A DNA stretch of 64,000 nucleotides from Macrococcoides animalis (GCF_047425875.1 NZ_CP179727.1:992001-1056000), one strand, 5' to 3'. Counted from the stretch's first letter, positions 43,247-52,970 are shown. Made by a program: numbers and translations. Notes: generated from the letters alone by a model not told the origin.

Positions 43247-44920
43247 TTATGCATGCACTTTATAAACTCTTGCCTCAAACGGCATTAAGGTAAATGGATC
43301 AGCTGACTGTTTATCAACTGGGTAGTTATTCAACACTTGCTTTTCAACTGATAAATCCAATGTATTCTCAGGCTTTAATATCACTTTATCATGACTTAAG
43401 TTCCCTAAAATAATAAATTGCTCATCTTCCAATGTACGTGTGTAAGCAAACACTTTCTCATCATTTGGATAAATTAAATCAAATGTCCCATACGTTAAAG
43501 TAAGATTTTCTTTTTTTAGTCGAATCATCTTTTTGTAGAAATTCAACATTGAGTCTTCCTGTTTCTCTTGAACGAAGACGTTAATTTCCTCAAAATTTGG
43601 ATTTACTTTTAACCAAGGTGTACCTGTCGTAAATCCAGCATTTTTCGTATCATCCCATTGCATTGGTGTACGCGTGTTATCACGTGAAATACGTCCAAGC
43701 ATTTCTAGTATTTCTTCTTTTTTCATGCCTTTCTTTAGCTCTTGATTATAAATATTTTTAGCATGTACATCATCAAAGTCATTGATTGATTCAAACGGAT
43801 AGTTAGTCATCCCAATTTCTTGTCCTTGGTATATAAAAGGCGTTCCTTGTAATAAGAAATACACAATACCATGACTTGTAGAGCTTTCAAACCAGTAATC
43901 TACATCATCTCCCCAAGTTGAAGATACTCGTTGACGATCATGGTTTTCTATAAATAACGCATTCCAACCCGTTGATTCCAATCCTTTTTGCCATGCATTT
44001 AAAACTTCCTTGTAACCAAGTATGTCGAAACTCTTACCAACGTTATGATCCCATAGATTTAAATGCTCAAACTGAAAGACCATATTGAATTTACCATTAT
44101 CTTTGCCTACCCATTCATCTGCATCTTCAGTCGTAACACCATTCGCTTCACCGACTGTCATAATGTCATATTTATCAAAAGTATTTTCTTTTAATTCTTT
44201 TAAGTGCTTTTGTATTCCTGGTTGATTCATATGGCCTTCAAACGATTCTGCATAGCCCAATTTATCAGCATCTGGCAAGTTTCCTTTTTCGAAGCTTTTC
44301 TTGATATGACTAATCGCATCGACGCGGAAGCCATCAATACCCTTATCTAACCACCAGTTCACCATATTATAAATTGCATGGCGCATATTTTCATTCTCCC
44401 AGTTTAAATCGGGTTGCTTACGACTAAAGACGTGCATATAGTATTGATCAGTTGTAGCATCATATTCCCACGCTGAGCCTTCAAAAATACTTGCCCAGTT
44501 ATTTGGTTCCTTATCTTCTTTACCATCTTGCCAAATATACCAATCGCGGTATTCATTATCCTTACTTTTTTTCGCCTCAACGAACCATTGATGCTCGTCA
44601 CTCGTATGATTGATTACTAAATCTAAAATTAGTTTCATACCACGTTCATGTACTTCTAATAACAAACGATCAAAATCTTCCATCGTACCAAAGTCACGCA
44701 TAATTTCTTGATAATCACTGATATCGTATCCGTTATCATCATTTGGTGACTCGTAAATTGGACTCACCCAAATAACGTCGATACCTAAATCCTTTAAGTA
44801 ATCTAACTTCTCAGTGATACCATTGATATCACCGATGCCATCTCCATTTGAATCTTTAAAGCTTCTTGGATAAACTTGGTAGCATACTGCTTCTTTCCAC
44901 CATTTTCTTTCGATTGTCAT
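43247..44920 (-). CDS. malL: Oligo-1,6-glucosidase / alpha-glucosidase (GH13)
   Basis: A 557-residue intracellular GH13 enzyme. Conserved regions are DLVINHTS, the nucleophile in GIDGFRVDAISHIKK, the acid/base Glu in MTVGEANGV and IENHDRQR. Family members hydrolyse isomaltose, maltose and similar oligosaccharides. No signal peptide; RBS AGGAGGTCC. Ten bases after the GTPase gene's end on the same strand, so the pair likely share a transcript. Confidence 0.92.
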   Translation of the reverse strand: MTIERKWWKEAVCYQVYPRSFKDSNGDGIGDINGITEKLDYLKDLGIDVIWVSPIYESPNDDNGYDISDYQEIMRDFGTMEDFDRLLLEVHERGMKLILDLVINHTSDEHQWFVEAKKSKDNEYRDWYIWQDGKEDKEPNNWASIFEGSAWEYDATTDQYYMHVFSRKQPDLNWENENMRHAIYNMVNWWLDKGIDGFRVDAISHIKKSFEKGNLPDADKLGYAESFEGHMNQPGIQKHLKELKENTFDKYDIMTVGEANGVTTEDADEWVGKDNGKFNMVFQFEHLNLWDHNVGKSFDILGYKEVLNAWQKGLESTGWNALFIENHDRQRVSSTWGDDVDYWFESSTSHGIVYFLLQGTPFIYQGQEIGMTNYPFESINDFDDVHAKNIYNQELKKGMKKEEILEMLGRISRDNTRTPMQWDDTKNAGFTTGTPWLKVNPNFEEINVFVQEKQEDSMLNFYKKMIRLKKENLTLTYGTFDLIYPNDEKVFAYTRTLEDEQFIILGNLSHDKVILKPENTLDLSVEKQVLNNYPVDKQSADPFTLMPFEARVYKVHA

Positions 44921-44929
44921 AGGGACCTC

Positions 44930-45985
44930 CTAATGTAATTGTGTATTTTGTTTTTGGTCATCTTCTATCACTTCACGTGCAATTTGTTTAATTTCATCGA
45001 CATATTTTGCAATCGCTTGGAATATCGGAAATGTATTATTCAAACCCATTTCAACAATTGACGATACAGCCATTGTTACTGGGTTGATACTTTTCATTTT
45101 AAATGATGTTCTAACTAATTGCACAATCTTTGTAAACTCCATAAATTGTGATAGTCCATTATCTTTTTCTTTTAATTCTTCAAATTCACGAATAAATTTG
45201 TCGATATCAATCCAATCTTTCCTACGTTCCATAATATCATCTTCTTGTATTTTAAAGTGTGTCATTACTGTGCGTTCTATTACTTTAAAGTTTTGTTTTA
45301 AGACAATATTTTTAAAACTAGGTGTAAACAATTTAGGAAATGCTGAATTCGCTTTATAGTTCAAGTAACTGTCTAAGTACGCAACATCGTGATATTTTTG
45401 TGCGTATGCTGCTTGAGCTTCCTTAAAGATGCTATCTATGTGTGACTTAAGTTCATTAACACCAGTACCATCCAATGCACTAGTGAAATGATATTTCAAA
45501 GGTGTTTTGATGTATGGTTTTAATGTGACTTTTAACTCTGTATTCTTATCGCGCATTAATGCTTCTTTTTCATCATCTCCACTCACATCAATCAAAGCAT
45601 CTACTTTATTATAAATAAACGTAATTAATTTATTTTGTTTACTTAAAAATTTTATCATATCGACATCGACTTCTTTAATCTTACTCGAAAAAATATAAAA
45701 ATAATGCTCAATCGTTTCATTTTGAATAATCTTTTTATATTTTTGGACAGACACTTCTTCAGTCCCTACACCAGGAAAATCTACTAAATAACCATAATCA
45801 TTATAAGGATATGCAGTTGTATCTAGCGTCGCATCTGTATGGACCGAAGTATGTGCTTTCGCTTTACAAAGTGCATTAATCAATGCACTTTTACCTGCAT
45901 CCGGTTGACCAATCACACCTATTTTATTGAGTGATCTATTTTGAATAAATATTTCATAAGATTTTACTAATGGATGCTTTTCCAT
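44930..45985 (-). CDS. Unclassified P-loop GTPase
   Basis: A 351-residue cytosolic protein with a TRAFAC-type GTPase domain: G1 GVIGQPDAGKSALINAL, G3 VDFPGVGTEEVS, G4 YNKVD and G5-like TSALDGTGVNEL (roughly residues 20-190). The C-terminal half is helical and charged, without a known domain. Length and the G1-G3 region remind of IRG/dynamin-like or Era-like GTPases, but the family is not certain. ATG at 45985 follows AAAGGGTG. Next gene, malL, is 9 bp downstream. Confidence 0.75.
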   Translation of the reverse strand: MEKHPLVKSYEIFIQNRSLNKIGVIGQPDAGKSALINALCKAKAHTSVHTDATLDTTAYPYNDYGYLVDFPGVGTEEVSVQKYKKIIQNETIEHYFYIFSSKIKEVDVDMIKFLSKQNKLITFIYNKVDALIDVSGDDEKEALMRDKNTELKVTLKPYIKTPLKYHFTSALDGTGVNELKSHIDSIFKEAQAAYAQKYHDVAYLDSYLNYKANSAFPKLFTPSFKNIVLKQNFKVIERTVMTHFKIQEDDIMERRKDWIDIDKFIREFEELKEKDNGLSQFMEFTKIVQLVRTSFKMKSINPVTMAVSSIVEMGLNNTFPIFQAIAKYVDEIKQIAREVIEDDQKQNTQLH

Positions 45986-46044
45986 CATTGTCACCCTTTC
46001 GATATCTTTTCTCTTCTTATTCCCAATTATCCTCCTTACAAGCA

Positions 46045-46081
46045 TAAAAAGCCACATTTCAAATATGAAAATGTGACTTTT
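46045..46081 (-). terminator. Intrinsic terminator of the iron transport operon
   Basis: Minus-strand stem AAAAGTCACATTTTCA / TTGAAATGTGGCTTTT (one G-T) with T-run, five bases after the permease stop. Confidence 0.9.
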
Positions 46082-46085
46082 CTCA

Positions 46086-47084
46086 CTAGAGACCTTTGCG
46101 CATAAGGTATAAGAAGTATGGCGCTCCGATTATACTAACGATAATCCCCGCTGGCATTCCTACAGATTCGATTAACAGTCGACCTAATGTATCTGCAAAA
46201 CTTAAAAGTATAGCACCTAATAATGTAGTAATTGGAATAAACGCTTGATGTCTTGGACCCACAAGTTGTCTTGCAATATGTGGTGCAATTAATCCAACAA
46301 ATGCGATACTCCCACAAATAGAGACGGCACTCGCACATAACATTACCGCGATCACTAGGATGATAAATCGTTCACGGTTGATGTTAATACCAAGTCCCGT
46401 TGAGATATGTTCATGTGTATTTAAAATATTAAGTATATTTAACTTCATCAATAATATTGGCAATGTCACACAGAGTACCATTACAATCATCCAAACAAAC
46501 GGCCAGGTATCACCCCAGATATTTCCGCCAAGCCACTTCGAAATAAACTCAACATCTTCTTTATTAAAGGTCGAAGTCATCATAATCATGGCACCACTTA
46601 AAGCGGTTGATAACCCCACACCAATCAACACCATTTGCATCGGATTTAAACCACGACGGGAACTACTTAATATGAATACTAAACCAGCTGTAATCAAGCC
46701 ACCAATCATGCTAAAGAGCGGTAAGACATAAACAAAATTACTACTATCTACTGGCATAAATATCATGAGCAGTGCAATAAAGAATCCACTACCGGCATTT
46801 ATCCCAATAATACCAGGATCTGCTAATGGATTCTTAGTAATACTTTGTAATAACGCCCCACTTAAACTTAGCGCAGCACCACATAATATTGTGACAAGTA
46901 ATCTCGGCATGCGGAATTCGTAGAGCACCATCGTATCCATCTCATTACCCATACCGAAGAGTGTTTTCAAAAACTGCATCGGTACCATCTTAAAGTCACC
47001 AACAGTCATACTGATTGTAATAATTGATAGTAATATAAAACATAAAATTAGCATCGTCATCAAATTTTTAGTTTTCGTAAGCAT
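46086..47084 (-). CDS. FecCD-type siderophore ABC permease (FhuG-like)
   Basis: A 332-residue BtuC/FecCD permease with about nine to ten helices; the PLADPGIIGINAGSGF segment near residue 95 and the coupling region GLIAPHIARQLVGPRHQ are typical. Second permease of a heterodimeric importer. Its ATG overlaps the upstream permease stop as TAATG. Confidence 0.9.
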   Translation of the reverse strand: MLTKTKNLMTMLILCFILLSIITISMTVGDFKMVPMQFLKTLFGMGNEMDTMVLYEFRMPRLLVTILCGAALSLSGALLQSITKNPLADPGIIGINAGSGFFIALLMIFMPVDSSNFVYVLPLFSMIGGLITAGLVFILSSSRRGLNPMQMVLIGVGLSTALSGAMIMMTSTFNKEDVEFISKWLGGNIWGDTWPFVWMIVMVLCVTLPILLMKLNILNILNTHEHISTGLGININRERFIILVIAVMLCASAVSICGSIAFVGLIAPHIARQLVGPRHQAFIPITTLLGAILLSFADTLGRLLIESVGMPAGIIVSIIGAPYFLYLMRKGL

Positions 47085-48100
47085 TATGAAATCCCCAACT
47101 TTCTAACTAAATAAATAAAGAAAGGTACACCCATAATCGAAATGATTGCACCAACCGGAGATTCTCCCAACATACGCGCTAATATGTCAGCAAATACTAA
47201 GAATATACCACCTAAAAGCGTTGCTACAGGTAATAACTTACGGTAATCCACTCCGACTAATATACGTGCAATATGCGGGATCATTAAGCCAACGAATGCA
47301 AGTGATCCTGCCATCGCAACAGCAACACCCGCTAATATCATCGTCAGTAAGGAGAACACAATGCGAATCATTGTTAAATTCACGCCTAAGCCTTGTGCCA
47401 TTTCATCTCCTACAGATAAGACTGTTAATTGATGACCAATGAGTAATATTAGAATGATGACAATCAGAATAATTGGCGTCGCATATTTCAATTGTAACCA
47501 TGTCGTACCCACTACTCCGCCACTTGACCAAAGCATTGCACTTTGGTTTGTTTTGAAATACAAAGAAATCCCTTCTGCAAATGCAATCAACAAACTACTT
47601 ACTGCTGCACCTGCAAGGATAATGCGCATCGTATTAAATCCACCTTTTTTACTTAAGCCGAGCATTAATACAATCGTACCACCGACAATTGCACCTAAAA
47701 ATCCTGCTAAAATCACTGCAAAGAAGTTCGCTCCACTTGATATCGCAAACAAGATGCTAATCCCTAATGCTGCACCTGAATTTAAGCCAATTAACGCTGG
47801 ATCAGCTAAAGGATTCTTCGTAACACCCTGCATTACTGCTCCACCACAAGCAAGACTCATACCGACAAGCATTGCTGCTACTTCACGCGGCATACGAATA
47901 TCACGAATAATATTATGTTCAGAAATATCACGATAATGAAACATTGCATCAAAAATTGTACTTAAACTATAGTTTTTGACACCTAACATAAAAGATAATA
48001 ATAATACCAATGCTAATAAAATAATTAAACCTGTAATTAAGACAAATAATTTCCCAGAAAATAAATGACGTTTATCTAAAACATGCTTTTGATTATCCAT
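47084..48100 (-). CDS. FecCD-type siderophore ABC permease (FhuB-like)
   Basis: A 338-residue permease paralogous to the next gene: PLADPALIGLNSGAALG and GLMIPHIARILVGVDYR match the family. ATG at 48100 behind AGGG and six bases spacing; an upstream in-frame start would overlap the ATPase gene more heavily. It overlaps the ATPase 3' end by 8 bp. Confidence 0.9.
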   Translation of the reverse strand: MDNQKHVLDKRHLFSGKLFVLITGLIILLALVLLLSFMLGVKNYSLSTIFDAMFHYRDISEHNIIRDIRMPREVAAMLVGMSLACGGAVMQGVTKNPLADPALIGLNSGAALGISILFAISSGANFFAVILAGFLGAIVGGTIVLMLGLSKKGGFNTMRIILAGAAVSSLLIAFAEGISLYFKTNQSAMLWSSGGVVGTTWLQLKYATPIILIVIILILLIGHQLTVLSVGDEMAQGLGVNLTMIRIVFSLLTMILAGVAVAMAGSLAFVGLMIPHIARILVGVDYRKLLPVATLLGGIFLVFADILARMLGESPVGAIISIMGVPFFIYLVRKLGIS

Positions 48101-48905
48101 CTGTATCCCTACTATAGTGTTTACATAATAAATCATATGTTACTAACATCGGTTTACCATTTCTAGGATCTACACTTAATTCAGCATCAATATTGAATAC
48201 TTCTTCTAAAACATCTTTCGTTAATACATTCATCGTGTCACCTTGCTTAATAATCTGACCGTCTTTCATTGCAATGATGTGATCTGAAAAGCGAATCGCT
48301 TGATTGATATCATGAAGCACCATGATTATTGTACAGCTTTCTTGTTCGTTCAAATCTCTTACTAGTTCTAATATTTCAAGTTGATGAGAAATGTCTAAAT
48401 ATGTCGTCGGCTCATCTAAAAAGATAATATCTGTTTTTTGGGCTAAAGCCATTGCAATCCAAACACGCTGACGCTGACCGCCACTTAAATCATTCACATT
48501 TTTATCTTTAAAATCGTACGTACCTGTTACTTTCATCGCCCAATCAATTTCTTGATGATCCTGTTTCGAAAGTCTACCAAATCCTTTTTGATAAGGAAAC
48601 CTTCCATAACTCACTAATTCATAAACACTGAGCCCATCAGCAACATCCGGTGATTGAGGTAAAATCGCAATTTTTTTTGCTACTTCTTTTGTCGGCTGTT
48701 GGTGAATATTCTTGCCATCTAATACTACTTCGCCATTCGTCACATTTAAAATACGGGACATTGCTTTTAGTAGTGTCGATTTACCACAACCATTGGGACC
48801 AATAATCGAAGTAACTTTTCCATTTGGAATAGATACATCTAGATTCTTAACGATATCGCGTTCACCATAGTTAATCGTAATCTGTTTACCTTCTAATCGA
48901 TTCAT
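48093..48905 (-). CDS. Iron-siderophore ABC ATP-binding protein (FecE/FhuC-like)
   Basis: A 270-residue ATPase with Walker A IIGPNGCGKSTLLKA, Q-loop ILPQSP, signature DLSGGQRQRVWIA, Walker B IIFLDEPTTYLD and H-loop VLHDINQA. This is the iron-chelate type. First gene of the operon; a Fur box lies 67 bp upstream. No gene for a substrate-binding lipoprotein is adjacent, so it may borrow binding proteins from elsewhere. Confidence 0.92.
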   Translation of the reverse strand: MNRLEGKQITINYGERDIVKNLDVSIPNGKVTSIIGPNGCGKSTLLKAMSRILNVTNGEVVLDGKNIHQQPTKEVAKKIAILPQSPDVADGLSVYELVSYGRFPYQKGFGRLSKQDHQEIDWAMKVTGTYDFKDKNVNDLSGGQRQRVWIAMALAQKTDIIFLDEPTTYLDISHQLEILELVRDLNEQESCTIIMVLHDINQAIRFSDHIIAMKDGQIIKQGDTMNVLTKDVLEEVFNIDAELSVDPRNGKPMLVTYDLLCKHYSRDTDG

Positions 48906-48971
48906 TTATATCCTTCTCTCATTTCATCGTCATTTAATAACTATGTTATAAACCAAAAAATTCCCATTTAA

Positions 48972-48988
48972 TTGATAATCATTATCAA
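48972..48988. promoter_or_regulatory. Fur box in the divergent promoter region
   Basis: TTGATAATCATTATCAA is a perfect 8-1-8 palindrome matching the Fur 7-1-7 consensus TGATAATNATTATCA. It lies between the iron importer (minus) and the reductase (plus), and can repress both. Confidence 0.93.
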
Positions 48989-49047
48989 TACTGTTATATT
49001 TTATAGTATAATAACAATCAAAGCAAGATAATTAGGGAGATATACAT

Positions 49048-50085
49048 ATGAATAACTTATTAGATATTACAATCATTGGTGGCGGACCCGCTGGTCTTTA
49101 TGCTGCATTTTATGCTGGCCTTCGTGGATTAAAAGTTCGAATCATCGATCAAAATAATACATTAGGTGGCAAACTAAATTTATTTCCAGAAAAAATCGTC
49201 TGGGACGCAGGCGGTATTCCTCCTCAACCGGCAGCAGAAATTATGAAGAATTTAATTCAACAAGGGACAACCTTCAATCCTGATGTTTTACTCAACACTG
49301 TTGTAACAGATATCAAAAAAGAAAGCGATACTCACTTTATCGTGGAAACGAATCAGGGTGAATATCATTCAAAAACTGTGATTGTTGCTGTAGGATCTGG
49401 TATTATCAAACCGATCAAACTCGACATTGAAGGCGCAGACCGCTACGAAGTAAACAACTTACATTATGTTGTGCCAACGTTAAAACGCTTTAAAGATAAG
49501 CGTGTATTGATTTCAGGTGGCGGTAATGCTGCTGTCGATTGGGCACATGATATTGCACCCATTGCTCAAAGTGTGCATATCATATGTCGTAAAGAGGATT
49601 TTAAAGGTCATGAGGAGACAGTACGTCAACTAGATGATTTAGGTGTTACAAAGATAACAAATCAAACGATACATGCTTTAATTGCGGAAGAAGACGAAAT
49701 TAAACAAGTAGAAATTATTCATAATACAGAAGATACAATCAGCACTTTAGATGTCGATGATGTTATTATTAATCATGGCTTCCATATGGACTGTGATTTA
49801 TTAAATGAAAGTACAGTGCAATTTGAACGTGTAGATGATTTTTATATTAAAGGCAACGCGAATACTTCAACCAATACACCAGGAATTTATGCGATTGGTG
49901 ATATATTGAAACATGATGCTAAAGTAAATTTAATCATCGGATGCTTCCACGATGCTGCAACATCTATTAATCAAATCAAAATGTACTTAGATCCAAAAGC
50001 ACCATCATACGGTATCGTATCAAGCCATAATCCAATCTTTGAAGAAGAAAACGAGAAGATTAAGAAGAAACTATTTGAGGATTAA
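49048..50085 (+). CDS. Ferredoxin/flavodoxin--NADP reductase type 2, IruO-like
   Basis: A 345-residue thioredoxin-reductase-like flavoprotein. FAD motif IIGGGPAGLYAAFYAGLRG at the N-terminus, NADPH motif SGGGNAAVDWAHD in the middle, and PGIYAIGDI near the end; no CxxC redox pair. S. aureus IruO of this size donates electrons for haem and ferrisiderophore iron release. The Fur box and neighbouring importer make this role likely. Confidence 0.87.
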   Translation: MNNLLDITIIGGGPAGLYAAFYAGLRGLKVRIIDQNNTLGGKLNLFPEKIVWDAGGIPPQPAAEIMKNLIQQGTTFNPDVLLNTVVTDIKKESDTHFIVETNQGEYHSKTVIVAVGSGIIKPIKLDIEGADRYEVNNLHYVVPTLKRFKDKRVLISGGGNAAVDWAHDIAPIAQSVHIICRKEDFKGHEETVRQLDDLGVTKITNQTIHALIAEEDEIKQVEIIHNTEDTISTLDVDDVIINHGFHMDCDLLNESTVQFERVDDFYIKGNANTSTNTPGIYAIGDILKHDAKVNLIIGCFHDAATSINQIKMYLDPKAPSYGIVSSHNPIFEEENEKIKKKLFED

Positions 50086-50156
50086 AATAAAACGTCGAGA
50101 AAGCGGCTGCTTTAGAGACGTGGATAAATAAAAGGTTGAAAAATAGAGGCTGGGAT

Positions 50157-50251
50157 AGAAGTGATCTGCCACAAGCAAAAACCGGACAAAGCATATAAAT
50201 CGCTCTTTGATTTATAGCTTTTGTTCGGTTTTTGTCGTAGTGGCAACTTCT
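50157..50251. repeat. Long interrupted inverted repeat between convergent genes
   Basis: Inner arms lie at 50177-50201 and 50209-50233 (about 25 bases each, few mismatches, containing CCGGACAAA / TTTGTTCGG). Outer arms AGAAGT..TGCCAC and GTGGCA..ACTTCT extend the structure to 95 bases. T-runs on both inner arms make it a likely bidirectional terminator between the IruO-like gene and nagB. Similar long GGCTGGGA-flanked palindromes occur between staphylococcal genes. Confidence 0.7.
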
Positions 50252-50314
50252 GTTCCGCCGTTTAGTCTGTTAAATAGAAGAAAGCGAAGACTTATGTCTC
50301 GCCCTCTTATTACA

Positions 50315-51040
50315 TTAATAAGGTGATGCTGCATTATCTGTTACTACTAATACATTCGGATGATTTAATAGCACGCTTGCCGGTACTGTTTCATCCGGGT
50401 ATTGCATTTCGTATAATTGCTTTATAATCGGTTGTTTTTTCTCACCTGTCGCTAACATGAGAATACGATTTGAGTTCATTATCGTGTTAATCCCCATTGT
50501 TACAGCCTTAGTCGGCACTTCTTCAATAGAATCAAAAAATCTAGCATTGGCTTCGATTGTCTCTTGCGTCAAATCAACCATACGCGTATTCGAATCAAAT
50601 GGTGTACCTGGTTCATTAAATCCAATATGACCATTCGTTCCAATCCCTAACAACTGAAGATTGATAGGATGATTTTGCATAATCAAAGTATCGTATGCTT
50701 TATTATCCGCATCTAAATTTTCAGCATCATTATCCGGGAAATAATATTGTTCTGGTTGAATATCAATGTGATCAAATAAGTGATGTTTCATATAATATAA
50801 GTAACTTTGCGTGCTTTCTCTATCCAGTTCATAATACTCATCTAAATTAAAAGTTTGAATGTCAGATAAATCAATTGGATTGGTTTGTATCAACTTAACC
50901 AACTCATCATACACAGGCTCCATCGTTCCACCTGTTGCGAGTCCGAGTTTACTTTGTGGGGTAGATTGGATTGTTCTAAACAATTCAATCGCAGCATATT
51001 GCGCAGCAAGTTTCGCATTACCTAAATTAATAAAATCCAT
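50315..51040 (-). CDS. nagB: Glucosamine-6-phosphate deaminase
   Basis: A 241-residue enzyme turning glucosamine-6-phosphate into fructose-6-phosphate and ammonia. GLATGGTMEPVYDELVKL binds phosphate, NLDEY is the active-site region and LLGIGTNGHIGFNEPGTPF is the signature. I chose the ATG at 51040, eight bases after AGGAG, by alignment with staphylococcal NagB; ATG 51043 is equally possible. It follows yitT by 12 bp. Confidence 0.92.
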   Translation of the reverse strand: MDFINLGNAKLAAQYAAIELFRTIQSTPQSKLGLATGGTMEPVYDELVKLIQTNPIDLSDIQTFNLDEYYELDRESTQSYLYYMKHHLFDHIDIQPEQYYFPDNDAENLDADNKAYDTLIMQNHPINLQLLGIGTNGHIGFNEPGTPFDSNTRMVDLTQETIEANARFFDSIEEVPTKAVTMGINTIMNSNRILMLATGEKKQPIIKQLYEMQYPDETVPASVLLNHPNVLVVTDNAASPY

Positions 51041-51052
51041 CATCACTTCTCC

Positions 51053-51904
51053 TTAATCTTCGTTAATAAATCCATTCCCTAATACATCACGAACATCATG
51101 GACTACTACAAATGCGTTCTCATCAATTAGTTTGATCATACGTTTTGTTTTCGTCAACTGCAACTTATTAATAACACAATATAATACTTCTGTTTCTCTC
51201 TTACTATAATACCCTCGGCCATTTAAAATCGTAATCCCACGACCAATGTCCTCATCTAACATTCTAGCAATTGGATCAGGCTTTTGTGAAATAATAGTGA
51301 TTGCTTTTTTCGGATTAACACCTTCAATGATTAAATCCATTGATTTTGTACCAATATATAAACTCAATACAGTCAGTAACGCTTTTTCAATTGGAATAAC
51401 TGTAAGTGAAATGGCTACAACAATTAAATCAAAGAATAATAATGCATACGATGTGCTGACATCTAAATATTTGTGTGCAATACGTGCAAGAATGGTAGTC
51501 CCAGCTGTTGTTCCTCCCACAAGAACAATCATTCCAATCCCTACACCGACAAGGAAACCGCCAAAGATTGTACTTACTAATACTTCTTTCAAGTGGAGCT
51601 GCAATGGTTCAGTAATTTTTAAGAAAAATGATAATGCAATAATAGAAATAATCGTTAATGCCATTGAACGTTTTGATAAAAATTTATATCCAATGATTAA
51701 TAGCACAAGGTTCATCAATAACGTTGTTATTGCTGGTGACCAACCAAAGCTATATAAGAAGATTAATGACATACCCGTTACGCCACCTTCACCTAAGTTA
51801 GCAGGTATAATAAATACATTAACTGCTAGTGAGAAGATGAGCGATCCTAACAATACAAAAAAGACTGATTTCCATGTTAATTTTAAATTTTTAAGAACGT
51901 TCAT
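51053..51904 (-). CDS. YitT-family membrane protein (DUF161 + DUF2179)
   Basis: A 283-residue protein with five or six N-terminal helices (VNVFIIPANLGEGGVTGMSL is typical of YitT/DUF161) and a C-terminal cytosolic DUF2179 domain (GRGITILNGRGYYSKRETEV). Function is not established in the family. Cotranscribed with nagB by spacing. Confidence 0.87.
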   Translation of the reverse strand: MNVLKNLKLTWKSVFFVLLGSLIFSLAVNVFIIPANLGEGGVTGMSLIFLYSFGWSPAITTLLMNLVLLIIGYKFLSKRSMALTIISIIALSFFLKITEPLQLHLKEVLVSTIFGGFLVGVGIGMIVLVGGTTAGTTILARIAHKYLDVSTSYALLFFDLIVVAISLTVIPIEKALLTVLSLYIGTKSMDLIIEGVNPKKAITIISQKPDPIARMLDEDIGRGITILNGRGYYSKRETEVLYCVINKLQLTKTKRMIKLIDENAFVVVHDVRDVLGNGFINED

Positions 51905-51975
51905 TGTATCCTCCTTTAAATATTAAAGTCGGTTGTAAGTGTATCGAACTTTACAACCTCTTTCAAGAAACATAC

Positions 51976-52007
51976 AAAAAAAGAGCATCTTATTAAGCAA
52001 GATGCCC
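51976..52007 (-). terminator. Intrinsic terminator of lctP-ldh
   Basis: Minus-strand stem GCATCTT / AAGATGC with a 7-base loop, then TCTTTTTTT, 25 bases past the ldh stop. Confidence 0.85.
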
Positions 52008-52031
52008 TTAATTGTATAGACTTAAACGTTA

Positions 52032-52970
52032 TTATTTAAAGAATGGTTCTTGAATTTCTTTTAAAGTTTGCACAGATTTATCGAACTTCACTTGCTCCGC
52101 ATCTGATAATGGAGTTTCGAACACTTTACTAATTCCGTTACGGTTAATTAACGCTGGTACCCCAATGTATACATCATCGTTACCATATTCACCATTTAAT
52201 TTAGCTGAAACAGTTAATACTGAATGTTCATTACCTAAAATTGCTTTAGAAATACGTGTTAATCCCATAGCAACACCATAATATGTTGCACCTTTTGCTT
52301 TAATAATTTCATAAGCAGCATCACGTGTATTTACAAAGATATCATTCATTTTTTCTTCATCATTTTTAAGAATATCAGTTAATTTGATACCCGCAACATT
52401 CGCACTACTCCAGACTGGAAGTTCAGAGTCACCATGTTCACCAACGATATAGGCATGAACACTATCAGCTGCAACACCAATTTCTTGACTTAATAAGAAT
52501 CTGAAACGTGCTGTATCTAAGATAGTACCTGAACCAATAACACGGTTTTCAGGTAAACCTGAGAACTTTTGAACTGCATAAGTTAATACGTCAACTGGGT
52601 TTGTAGCTACTAAGAAAATACCATCAAACCCTGAAGCCATAATTTCTTCAACGATTGATTTGAAGATAGTCATGTTTTTACCTACTAAGTCTAAGCGTGT
52701 TTCACCTGGTTTTTGAGCAGCTCCAGCACAGATAACGATTAAATCTGCATCAGAACAATCAGCGTAAGTACCATATTTAATGTTCATAGGACTTGGCGCA
52801 TATACTACACCATGGTTTAAATCCATTGCATCACCAACTGCTTTTGCTTCATTTAAATCGATAATAATGAACTCATCACAAACACCTTGATTTAACATTG
52901 AAAAAGCATAGCTTGAACCTACAGCTCCGTTACCTACTAAAACAACTTTATTACCTCTAAATTTTTGCAT
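52032..52970 (-). CDS. ldh: L-lactate dehydrogenase
   Basis: A 312-residue NAD-dependent enzyme reducing pyruvate to L-lactate. Rossmann motif VVLVGNGAVGSSYAF, mobile loop CAGAAQKPGETR and catalytic His in VGEHGDSELPVW are all present. It lies 60 bp behind the lactate permease, with no terminator between, so lctP and ldh form one operon, likely under Rex. Confidence 0.96.
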   Translation of the reverse strand: MQKFRGNKVVLVGNGAVGSSYAFSMLNQGVCDEFIIIDLNEAKAVGDAMDLNHGVVYAPSPMNIKYGTYADCSDADLIVICAGAAQKPGETRLDLVGKNMTIFKSIVEEIMASGFDGIFLVATNPVDVLTYAVQKFSGLPENRVIGSGTILDTARFRFLLSQEIGVAADSVHAYIVGEHGDSELPVWSSANVAGIKLTDILKNDEEKMNDIFVNTRDAAYEIIKAKGATYYGVAMGLTRISKAILGNEHSVLTVSAKLNGEYGNDDVYIGVPALINRNGISKVFETPLSDAEQVKFDKSVQTLKEIQEPFFK

